The position numbers were made by a program, and so were the translations under genes. DNA of 51,760 nucleotides from Bdellovibrionota bacterium (GTDB lineage Bacteria; Bdellovibrionota; UBA1018; CAUJDS01): positions 1 to 51,760 of the forward strand of contig CAUJDS010000023.1 of assembly GCA_963169695.1 (NCBI GenBank). The letters are read 5' to 3'. The notes beneath the pieces were generated by a model that saw nothing but the letters and a program-made list of their open reading frames with translations, was not told the origin of the DNA and made no database searches. Positions 43,778-51,760 of the stretch are shown here, in pieces; position 1 is the stretch's first letter, and every line of letters starts with the position of its first letter.

Positions 43778-44486
43778 CTTGCTTCTCTCCCTTTTCGGTT
43801 ACTTCCCGCCTTTTCCATCGAAACCTAACTTCTCCTGCCGACGACTTTGCAGTCCACGCCTGTGGCAAACGCGTCTTACTGTCTGGCTGGTCAAATTCAA
43901 ATTGCACTTCATACTCCCCTTTTGGAGTTTTCTTTTTCCAGTGCACACCCTCTGGCCACGGACGAGCCGCAAAATTGCGAAATGAATATTCAAAGGTCTC
44001 GTGGCTTCGCTTTAGATCCAAATGAAGGTGGTGGTCGCCATCAACATGAGGTACAGCGTCCCTCAATGCCGTGGAACTTGGGCAAGGGATTTTTCCAAGA
44101 AAAAGCACTGCTGCCCAACGCAATGGAATACCTCCCCACGTGCCCTTTTTTACTTGTCGAGCCTTGCCTGGCAAATTGAGTTCAATCTCATCGCCACGAA
44201 TTTTGATAAAGGCTTCTGTCCCACCAAGCAAGTTGGTGACTTCTACGTCGAGGGTACCCTTTGTAACACGAATTTGAGCGGGAAATTGTCCTGACGCTTC
44301 TTTTGAATGGGCATCCAGCCACGCAGAACCTTCAATAGCCTCAATTTCACTGCCCAATTCACATGCTTCTCGTAGTAGCACTTCCGGACGAGTTTCTTCC
44401 ATGGGCGTGAGCGTTGCACACCCACTTACCAGCACAAGGAGACAAAAGCTGTAACGCAAGGAAAAGGTCCAAGTCAGAGGTGACAT
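43770..44486 (-). CDS. LolB/DUF4292-like lipoprotein
   Basis: This encodes 238 residues with a lipoprotein signal (FCLLVLVSGCATL). The mature domain has IRVTKGTLDVEVTNLLGGTEA, the membrane-contacting-type ELNLPGKARQVKKG and GGIPLRWAAVLFLGKIPCP. This pattern, a beta-rich fold with a G-x-P-L segment, resembles LolB and the related DUF4292 lipoproteins that receive lipoproteins at the outer membrane. The likeness is by eye and moderate. It lies between the TPR lipoprotein gene (12 bp gap) and oppA. Confidence 0.8.
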   Translation of the reverse strand: MSPLTWTFSLRYSFCLLVLVSGCATLTPMEETRPEVLLREACELGSEIEAIEGSAWLDAHSKEASGQFPAQIRVTKGTLDVEVTNLLGGTEAFIKIRGDEIELNLPGKARQVKKGTWGGIPLRWAAVLFLGKIPCPSSTALRDAVPHVDGDHHLHLDLKRSHETFEYSFRNFAARPWPEGVHWKKKTPKGEYEVQFEFDQPDSKTRLPQAWTAKSSAGEVRFRWKRREVTEKGEKQGG

Positions 44487-44498
44487 AGACGCAGGCTA

Positions 44499-46325
44499 TC
44501 AGTTTTTTTCTTCGCCTGCTAGGGATCGCTCGTCTTTTTGGGATCGCTTTGCGATTTCTGTTCGAAGGGTTTCAATTTTATCATTGATCTTGTTTTTGAG
44601 AGATTCGTCTTTGGAGAGCTTACGTGCCTCCTCGTATTTCAAAACTGCTTTCTCAAAGAGATTCATTTTGACGTAGGCGTCAGCCAAGTGATCGACAATC
44701 GTGGCTTCATCAGGTTTCAATTGGACGGCCTTCTCCAATTGGACCACTGCTTCTTTTGTGCGACCTCTCACAAATAAATTCCATCCCAAACTGTCAACGA
44801 TATAGCCACTGTCGGGACGCAACTTGATAGCCTTGCGAATATATTTTTCAGCATCCTCTAGTCGAATGCCTTTCATGGTCCAAGTATAGGCTATATAGTT
44901 GAGGGCGTCAGCATGGTCAGGGTTCATCTTTACGATAGCTTCCATTTCCTGGAGGCTCTTATCGATTTGGCCCTTGCGGTCATACATGCTGCCTAAATAG
45001 TAGAGAATCTTTGTTTCGTCCGAAAACTTTGCTTTGGCTTGCTCTAGAAAAGCAATCGCAGCGTCCAGATTGCCTTCATCTTCTTCGAGACTTGCCGCAA
45101 AGACGTAAAAGGAAGGAAAGTTGGGAGCCTTGGCAATTGCCTGCTTCATCGTGGCTCGAGCTTCTGACTTTTGGTCCATCTTCTTTTGCAAGAACGCAAC
45201 ATGCAACGCTGCATCCTCGTAGAATTTGGACTCGTCTGGAATTTGCTGAAGGTAGCCAATCGCTTTGGTTGGCTCATTCGTTTCTTCGTAAAGACTTCCA
45301 AGATAATAGAGGACGCGCTCGGAGTTAGGATTCTTGGCAAGGATCTCGGAAAAAATCTGAATCGCTTCCGGATACTGCTTCATTTCCATTCGAACCAAAC
45401 CAAGTTTGACTCGAACGTTCATGTCGGTGACGTCACTTGCTCTTAAGGCTTCAAGGAATGGAATCGCTTCCTTGTATTTCTCGTTTTTCAAATAAATCGT
45501 CGCAATGCGTCCTGCTATAGCCGGGTGTTGCGATCGTTCATAGAAATCCTCATAGACTTTGAGGGCTTCCTTGTTGCGACTGCTTCCCTCATAGAGCGAT
45601 CCTAGTGCCAACGCTGCCTGATAAAATCCTTTTTGAAGGCTCAGTGCTTTCTTAAATGCCACTTCAGATGGCTGAAGGTGCTCAAGCTGTTGTTCAATTT
45701 TGCCCAAGTAATACCAAACTGCAGCTGACTCTTGGTTTTCTTTATCTGCTTTAATAAACTGACGCAGTGAACTGACGGCTTCCGCTGGACGATTCTCTTC
45801 TAACAAAACCTGACTTCGATAGACTGCGGCTTCATCATGCGAGGGATCAAGCTTCAGAACTTCCGTGTACTCCCGCAAGGCTTCCTGATTTTCGCGCGCA
45901 GAAGAATAGAGCCCCGCCAACATCAGTCTGGCATCAATAAGCTTGGCATCAAGCCGAACGGATTCTTTCGCTTCCGTAAGGGCATCACTTAAAGAGCCCT
46001 TCTTAACATACTCCGCTGCTAGCCTTAAATGGATGAGAGACGAACGTGGGTCCGAAGCTGCCGCCAATTTATACTCTTCGATAGCGCGGTCCGCATTTCC
46101 CTCTAACGAATATGCCTGGGCCATTCCAAAATGCGACTCTGCGAGCGAGATTCGCTTTTGTTCTTCTTCTGAAAGCTTAACGTCTTGGGTGGCGATGACC
46201 TTGCTCTTGGCTTGGCTCGTTGCAATTTGGTCAATTTGAGCGTGAATTTCTTCCGAACGCATGGATGCGCAACCCACTTGAAGAGCCAAGATCATTCCTA
46301 AAACCGAATAAACCTTTGTGTGCAT
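44499..46325 (-). CDS. TPR-repeat lipoprotein
   Basis: This encodes 608 residues from ATG 46325, with AGGAAGAG just upstream. ATGs at 46337 and 46454 are in frame and less likely. The signal VYSVLGMILALQVGCASMR is a lipoprotein signal. The rest is about 15 tetratricopeptide repeats, for example AQAYSLEGNADRAIEEYKLA and YLGSMYDRKGQIDKSLQEM. TPR solenoids mediate protein contacts, so this probably is a periplasmic or outer-membrane scaffold. It is the first gene of the operon leading to the LolB-like and opp genes. Confidence 0.92.
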   Translation of the reverse strand: MHTKVYSVLGMILALQVGCASMRSEEIHAQIDQIATSQAKSKVIATQDVKLSEEEQKRISLAESHFGMAQAYSLEGNADRAIEEYKLAAASDPRSSLIHLRLAAEYVKKGSLSDALTEAKESVRLDAKLIDARLMLAGLYSSARENQEALREYTEVLKLDPSHDEAAVYRSQVLLEENRPAEAVSSLRQFIKADKENQESAAVWYYLGKIEQQLEHLQPSEVAFKKALSLQKGFYQAALALGSLYEGSSRNKEALKVYEDFYERSQHPAIAGRIATIYLKNEKYKEAIPFLEALRASDVTDMNVRVKLGLVRMEMKQYPEAIQIFSEILAKNPNSERVLYYLGSLYEETNEPTKAIGYLQQIPDESKFYEDAALHVAFLQKKMDQKSEARATMKQAIAKAPNFPSFYVFAASLEEDEGNLDAAIAFLEQAKAKFSDETKILYYLGSMYDRKGQIDKSLQEMEAIVKMNPDHADALNYIAYTWTMKGIRLEDAEKYIRKAIKLRPDSGYIVDSLGWNLFVRGRTKEAVVQLEKAVQLKPDEATIVDHLADAYVKMNLFEKAVLKYEEARKLSKDESLKNKINDKIETLRTEIAKRSQKDERSLAGEEKN

Positions 46326-46739
46326 TCTCTTCCTCATGAGTTGGGGCAACGCCTCCTGAGTTCCAGATCGACGCTTTTGAGGAAAAGCTTGAAAAACGAC
46401 TCCGATTTTGGAAAAAAAAGTGAAACACTCCCGACCGGCACTTCTTTGACGCAATTGGTGATCGCCGCGACGAAGATCACACAGTAGTGATGATTGGGCT
46501 AATCACTGCCATGTCATTTGAAACTCTTCAGCTTCCTTGACTTTACTGCGGTGGGTTGATATTTCTATTTTGGGACACCGCAATAGAATAAATTTTCGAA
46601 TGCGGAGCATGGAAGAGTCGTTGGGGGATGAGGCAAGAGGAGAGCTTGCCGTCTAAAAATGCTGCGGGATGGTCTGCAGGTTTTTGGTGTAGACAGGATA
46701 AAATGTACAACCTAGTAAAGTAGGGGGAGAGAGAACGTC
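46326..46739. other. Divergent intergenic region between the TPR/opp operon and phaR
   Basis: No gene is seen in these 414 bases. They should carry the promoters of both flanking operons. A candidate for phaR is TTGACT (46537-46542), 17 bases, TATTTC (46560-46565). AGTGAT (46486-46491) and ATCACT (46502-46507) form an inverted repeat with a 10-base spacer. No promoter for the minus strand could be picked. Confidence 0.4.
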
Positions 46740-47096
46740 ATGAAAGAAATGAAAATTATTAAACGGTATCAAAATAGAAAATTATACGACACGCACGAAT
46801 CTAGCTATGTGACGCTAGACGAAATTGCGAAGATGATTCGCAATGGCGAAGATCTCCGTGTGATCGATAACAAAACAAAAAACGATATCACTTCTGCAAC
46901 CTTAACTCAGTTGCTTTATGAAAGTGAACGTCGCGCGAAGACTCAGCCTTCCGTTGAGCTACTTAAAGATATCATCCGACATGGAGATGGTTCTTTCTCT
47001 GGCTTCATTCAGGCGAAACTCAATATTGATGTTTCTCGCTACAGCGATGCAGCTGCAGCTCGGCCAGAGTCTGAAGTTCCGGCTCTGAATCAGTAA
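46740..47096 (+). CDS. phaR: PHA/PHB accumulation regulator, PhaR type
   Basis: PhaR-type proteins bind DNA and polyhydroxyalkanoate granules and repress phasin and synthesis genes. The 118 residues begin MKEMKIIKRYQNRKLYDTHE, then VTLDEIAKMIRNGEDLRVID and TSATLTQLLYESE, the characteristic N-terminal DNA-binding domain. A second short PHB-type segment (LLKDIIRHGDGSFSGFIQA) follows. GGGGGAGAG sits 10 bases before the ATG. No PHA synthase or phasin gene is in the window, so its targets are elsewhere. Confidence 0.93.
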   Translation: MKEMKIIKRYQNRKLYDTHESSYVTLDEIAKMIRNGEDLRVIDNKTKNDITSATLTQLLYESERRAKTQPSVELLKDIIRHGDGSFSGFIQAKLNIDVSRYSDAAAARPESEVPALNQ

Positions 47097-47124
47097 TCAA
47101 CGTTTTGAGACTAGATTTTTGAAT

Positions 47125-47166
47125 GACCCAATTCTGGATCCCTAGTTGCGGATTCGGGGTTGGGTC
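47125..47166 (+). terminator. Possible terminator after phaR
   Basis: GACCCAA (47125-47131) pairs with TTGGGTC (47160-47166), with weaker inner pairing (GATCC with GGATT) and a short T-rich stretch (GTTTAT) after it. It lies 29 bases after the phaR stop. The tail is weak, so this is only a candidate. Confidence 0.4.
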
Positions 47167-47217
47167 GTTTATAATCTGGAGGTCTCATAACTTTCTTCTC
47201 ATGAGGAGGGGAACTCA

Positions 47218-47931
47218 GTGCTGAATAACAAATCAAATAAATCAACTATTACCGCTCTATCAATCTTAGCAGTCTTAGGTTTGGCCTACCCATATTCAGT
47301 TTGCCACTCTGCAGAAACTCCTTGGGCAAACGCTCCAACCTGGACCAAAGAGTCTGGTCGAAGTGGCGGTACCCATTCGTCAGTGGAAGGACGAAGTGGC
47401 GTAGCTCGAGACGCTCGCGCTCTCAGCCCATTCTCACCCGGCAGCAACAACGTCGCCTTGGATATTGGACAAGTTTTTTTGATGGGAGATCTCGCTGACA
47501 ACTATCAGGATAATATCGGATGGCGAGCGCACTACACCTATGGCGTAAGCGATCTCTTTGGGTTTGATACTAGCCTAGGATACTCCAGTCACGCGGACGG
47601 CAAGCTGTCCATGGCTTCCCTTTTGGCTGGATTGCGAACCAATCTGACCTGGATCGATCGAGTCATTCCTTACTTGGTATTTGGATTAGGATTTTATCGC
47701 CCTAGCTACGCTGTCAATGACCAGGGACAAAATGTCTCAATCGCGCCAATCCTGTTTGGTCTCCATATCGGACCCGGAATCGACCTGCAGGTTAGCCAAA
47801 ACGTTTATTTTGGTACGTCTTTGACCTTCCACGATATGTTTGGAACGAGAAGAACGCTGGCAAGTGGCCGAGTGGAAGAAATTGGTGGAACCTTCACATC
47901 GTTCCTCCTACACGCGGGCTTTACTTTTTAG
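47218..47931 (+). CDS. Outer-membrane beta-barrel protein
   Basis: This encodes 237 residues from GTG 47218 after a strong GAGGAGGGGA. A signal peptide (LSILAVLGLAYPYSVCHSAE) precedes a Ser/Gly/Arg-rich segment. The rest is amphipathic strands (VALDIGQVFLMGDLAD, FGFDTSLGYSSHAD, YLVFGLGFYRPSY, VYFGTSLTFHDMFG) ending in Phe (LLHAGFTF), as in outer-membrane barrels of about eight strands. The barrel is inferred from strand spacing and terminal Phe. It converges with hslO and their ends overlap by 11 bases. Confidence 0.85.
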   Translation: MLNNKSNKSTITALSILAVLGLAYPYSVCHSAETPWANAPTWTKESGRSGGTHSSVEGRSGVARDARALSPFSPGSNNVALDIGQVFLMGDLADNYQDNIGWRAHYTYGVSDLFGFDTSLGYSSHADGKLSMASLLAGLRTNLTWIDRVIPYLVFGLGFYRPSYAVNDQGQNVSIAPILFGLHIGPGIDLQVSQNVYFGTSLTFHDMFGTRRTLASGRVEEIGGTFTSFLLHAGFTF

Positions 47932-48859
47932 GCGACAAACTTTCCATCGCGGTTCGAATAGCTTCCTCACCAAGAAGATAGACTTTATTGCAAAAATCGC
48001 ATCGAACTTCGAGCTTACCGTCTTCCTCCAAGGCTGAATTTAACTCCTCAAGAGACAAGAACCGTATGGCTTGTTCAACCTTTGCGTGGGAGCAGTGGCA
48101 AAAGAACTTCAATTCTCGCTCCTCCAAAATAGAAAGCTCGCGATCATGAAAAAGAGTGGCAAGGACCTCTAAGGGAGATTGTTGCTCACTCACCAATGAC
48201 GAGAAGTCGGATAGCGATTCGATTCTATCTTGTGCCCATTTCAGGTCCTCAGGATCTGCTCCGGGCAAACCCTGCACTAGAAACCCCCCAGCCGCCACGA
48301 GCGACCCCGAGTTCCTGGGGTCTGTCTTTACATGAATACCTAGAGCGGAGGGTACCTGCTCACTCTGATGCCAGTAAAAAGTTAGGTCTTTTGGAAAATA
48401 GCCCGTGAGAAGAGGCACGGTACCAGAATACGGCGGACCCTCGGCAGAGCCATCCGCCCCCATCAAGGCAGTGCGAAGCACGGTAAGTAAACCTTCTCCC
48501 CATGGACCCAAATTGTGAATGGGAGAAATTTTGGGAGCATTTGCAAGTTGATCTAGCTTTCTTTGAATCAGGTAGCCTCGGACTCGGCCTTCATGATCCG
48601 CATCCACAATTGCAATCCGTCGCATGTCTTGCACGCCTTCCACTCGAAGGTTGATCCGCTGATCCTGCTTCAAGGTAGACGCCAAGAAGAGGGCCCCTAT
48701 TGCCGTCTCCCCTAACCGCGACAACGCCTCTCCCCGCAAACCATGGGCTTCTCCCATTTCATGTACTAAGGCCCGGGCTTCAATCCCTACGACGCGGATT
48801 TGAGCACCCACCACCAAACACTTCTGCCATCGACTTGCTGGAAATTTTGATTCAGTCAT
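47921..48859 (-). CDS. hslO: Redox-regulated chaperone Hsp33
   Basis: Hsp33 is a cytoplasmic holdase switched on by oxidation of its zinc Cys. The 312 residues have the N-terminal domain (ARALVHEMGEAHGLRGEAL, GALFLASTLKQDQRI) and a C-terminal zinc site made by CHC (FFCHCSHAKVEQAI) and CDFC (EVRCDFCNKVYLL), the full set of four Cys. The C-terminal helix follows. It is downstream of the groEL terminator and converges with the barrel protein gene. Confidence 0.94.
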   Translation of the reverse strand: MTESKFPASRWQKCLVVGAQIRVVGIEARALVHEMGEAHGLRGEALSRLGETAIGALFLASTLKQDQRINLRVEGVQDMRRIAIVDADHEGRVRGYLIQRKLDQLANAPKISPIHNLGPWGEGLLTVLRTALMGADGSAEGPPYSGTVPLLTGYFPKDLTFYWHQSEQVPSALGIHVKTDPRNSGSLVAAGGFLVQGLPGADPEDLKWAQDRIESLSDFSSLVSEQQSPLEVLATLFHDRELSILEERELKFFCHCSHAKVEQAIRFLSLEELNSALEEDGKLEVRCDFCNKVYLLGEEAIRTAMESLSPKK

Positions 48860-48894
48860 AAATTGGAAGGAACCTTACCTCTGATCCTTGAAAA

Positions 48895-48929
48895 CAAAAA
48901 GGGCCTCGAAAGCGATGCCTTCGAGGCCC
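48895..48929 (-). terminator. Rho-independent terminator of groES-groEL
   Basis: On the minus strand GGGCCTCGAA and TTCGAGGCCC (48920-48929 and 48901-48910 on plus) form a perfect 10-bp stem with a 9-base loop. A TTTTTGTTTT tail follows. It lies 45 bases after the groEL stop. Confidence 0.9.
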
Positions 48930-48973
48930 CTGGGCTACCCCAAAAAGAGGTAGTCGAAAAATGGAGGAAGGAA

Positions 48974-50623
<1,650 letters not shown>

Positions 50624-50634
50624 TCACTATCTCC

Positions 50635-50925
50635 TTATTTCTTAATAATTCCGAGAACGTCGTCTTCTCGCATCATGAGAAGCTCTTCGCCGTCAATTTT
50701 GATTTCTGTTCCAGAGTATTTTCCGAAAAGAACGCGGTCTCCGCGTCGAACATCGAGGGGACGGAGTTTGCCATCTTCAGAAATGCGGCCGCCGCCTACA
50801 GCGACAATCTCGCCCTCTGCTGGCTTTTCTTTCGCAGAGTCTGGGATGATAATTCCACCTTTAGACTTTTCATCTTCAGAATAACGCCTCACCAACACAC
50901 GATCGTGCAAGGGCTGAACTTCCAT
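50635..50925 (-). CDS. groES: Co-chaperonin GroES (Hsp10)
   Basis: GroES caps GroEL. The 96 residues start [20 protein letters not shown], followed by the mobile-loop region [16 protein letters not shown] and [20 protein letters not shown], and end VLGIIKK. The start was set to ATG 50925, 6 bases after GGAGG. An upstream in-frame ATG at 51000 would add 25 residues that are not conserved. First gene of the groESL operon. Confidence 0.97.
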   Translation of the reverse strand: MEVQPLHDRVLVRRYSEDEKSKGGIIIPDSAKEKPAEGEIVAVGGGRISEDGKLRPLDVRRGDRVLFGKYSGTEIKIDGEELLMMREDDVLGIIKK

Positions 50926-50992
50926 TGCGCAACCTCCTTCTATAATTTGAATGTTTATCGTTTGACGTTCTTCGCTTTGGAGACGATTGGAC

Positions 50993-51013
50993 GTGAGCAA
51001 AAAAACCGCTCAC
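50993..51013. repeat. Inverted repeat in the groESL leader (not CIRCE)
   Basis: GTGAGC (50993-50998) and GCTCAC (51008-51013) are perfect inverted arms with a 9-base, A-rich spacer (as in CIRCE, but with different arms). It lies about 25-45 bases after the inferred transcription start and 68 bases before the groES ATG. No CIRCE sequence (TTAGCACTC / GAGTGCTAA) is seen. It could be a repressor site or an RNA hairpin. Confidence 0.5.
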
Positions 51014-51044
51014 ACAAATAACCACCAAAATGAACCGTCGCTCG

Positions 51045-51073
51045 TATATTGATCACGGTACAGGGATTGTCAA
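51045..51073 (-). promoter_or_regulatory. Candidate promoter of groES-groEL
   Basis: On the minus strand a perfect TTGACA (51068-51073) is followed 17 bases later by AATATA (or 19 by TATACG). Transcription would begin near 51037, giving a leader of about 110 bases. It resembles a vegetative promoter. No good heat-shock sigma-32 type sequence was found. Confidence 0.5.
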
Positions 51074-51198
51074 TGATGGAGTCCCGGTAGAAAATGCAAC
51101 TATTTGAATGGAGGCTCATCGCAGCTAGGACTGCGCTGGGGCGTAGGGACTGAATTAACTGAATTGAATACTTTACTTGTTTTATAAGGTACTCTAAA

Positions 51199-51474
51199 AT
51201 GCTCAAACTTATGCAATTACGAAAAGCTGGTTATGTTCTCGCGGTGCTGACGGTTCAAGGCCTAGCAACTCTGACTTGGTTTGGGTCGGCTCACGCTGGT
51301 GAAGCACTAGAAACCTACTCCGCAGTGGACGAAAGCACTCAAACTCTGGAAAAAAATCCAACGCGTATGAACGTCGAAGCGGTTTCCGTCCCTGCTTGGA
51401 ACTTTGCGAGCGATCAGGACGAAATAAAGCAAACACTGGAAAAGAAAAAGACCTTTCAGACAAGCAAACGCTAA
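51199..51474 (+). CDS. Small exported protein
   Basis: This encodes 91 residues with a signal peptide (hydrophobic LTVQGLATLTWFGSAHAG, cleavage after AHA-GEA). The mature part is about 58 residues, charged and Glu/Lys/Thr-rich (TYSAVDESTQTLEK, EIKQTLEKKKTFQTS). An AAGGT lies before the ATG. Conserved features are not apparent. The signal peptide and the clean gap around it support a real gene. It diverges from groES. Confidence 0.7.
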   Translation: MLKLMQLRKAGYVLAVLTVQGLATLTWFGSAHAGEALETYSAVDESTQTLEKNPTRMNVEAVSVPAWNFASDQDEIKQTLEKKKTFQTSKR

Positions 51475-51549
51475 ACTCCTAAAGTTCCAAGTTGCGTTTT
51501 AACCGTGAATCGCATAGCGATTAAGGAAATTCATTTCAGACCTGACTGT

Positions 51550-51625
51550 GGGACGGTAGCTCAGTCGGTAGAGCAGCGCCCTGAAAAGGCGCGTGTCGGC
51601 AGTTCGATTCTGTCCCGTCCCACCA
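51550..51625 (+). tRNA. tRNA-Phe (GAA anticodon)
   Basis: A 76-base tRNA with acceptor GGGACGG pairing CCGTCCC, D-stem GCTC/GAGC, anticodon stem GCGCC/GGCGC with loop CTGAAAA (anticodon GAA), T-arm GGCAG-TTCGATT-CTGTC, discriminator A and an encoded CCA. Confidence 0.97.
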
Positions 51626-51631
51626 CTAAGC

Positions 51632-51647
51632 GAGAAGGGCTCTTCTC
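51632..51647 (+). terminator. Possible hairpin after tRNA-Phe
   Basis: GAGAAG (51632-51637), a 4-base loop and CTTCTC (51642-51647) form a perfect stem 7 bases after the tRNA. No T-run follows, so termination is uncertain. Confidence 0.35.
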
Positions 51648-51760
51648 AGTTGATGGTGGGTCACCGTCACAAAGCACATTAGGAACAAGCATTTAGCAAT
51701 TGGAGCCGATAGTTATTGAGGTTGTGATAGCCGTAAGCCCTTCTTCTTACAAGGGAAGCT

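Noticed and set aside
46486-46507. Common operator shared by lon and the phaR region (AATCACT/AGTGAT arms)
   Set aside because: The arms face opposite ways and have different spacers, so the resemblance is probably chance.
50993-51013. CIRCE element before groES
   Set aside because: The spacer length matches but the arms do not match TTAGCACTC / GAGTGCTAA.
51480-51545. Promoter of tRNA-Phe (TTGCGT with a TAGCGA-like box)
   Set aside because: The -10 box is too weak to call. The short palindrome AATCGC-ATA-GCGATT there may be chance.

Overview
The window is a stretch of Gram-negative chromosome with no sign of a plasmid, prophage, insertion sequence or CRISPR array. It carries core genes (recA, alaS, tsaD, rsmA, smpB, rpoZ, lon, groES-groEL, pal, two tRNAs) and many lineage-specific exported proteins and lipoproteins. 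The Pal / lipoprotein / CpoB-like order, a PHA-type regulator and a divergent RelA/SpoT-like protein fit a delta-proteobacterium-like lineage; Bdellovibrionota or a relative is my best guess, from protein character only.

Bases 1-7400 are the least familiar part and lie on the minus strand. They hold two tandem paralogous exported proteins (one running off the left edge), a nucleotidyltransferase / winged-helix pair that looks like a toxin-antitoxin or defence module with its own operator-like promoter, and a Clp-type double AAA+ ATPase with an export-signal-like N-terminus. Bases 7400-11870 are a three-gene minus-strand operon: a divergent RelA/SpoT-like protein, an FAD-type oxidoreductase and a large redox protein with several Fe-S domains.

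Bases 11966-20653 run on the plus strand: pgpA, pncC (cinA-type), recA, a subtilisin-like lipoprotein protease, alaS and a peptide-type solute-binding protein overlapping alaS. An HD-GYP protein faces them from the minus strand. From 21875 to 27415 a plus-strand series covers a small exported protein, pal, a DUF4398-like lipoprotein, a CpoB-like TPR lipoprotein, tsaD, rsmA, a DUF502 membrane protein, smpB and rpoZ. lon and two exported proteins lie opposite, followed by tRNA-Lys, a YchJ-type SEC-C protein and a run of unrecognised exported proteins.

Bases 34590-38127 encode an unusual very acidic coiled-coil protein and its coupled partner. Bases 38245-46325 are one compact minus-strand operon: a TPR lipoprotein, a LolB/DUF4292-like lipoprotein and a complete Opp/Dpp-type peptide ABC transporter. 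The right end has a PhaR-type regulator, an outer-membrane beta-barrel protein, hslO, groES-groEL with a clear terminator, a small exported protein and tRNA-Phe.

Most gene calls are firm because of family motifs and tight coupling. Functions of the exported unknowns, the putative toxin-antitoxin pair and the redox operon are inference. All comparisons are by eye, without database searches.
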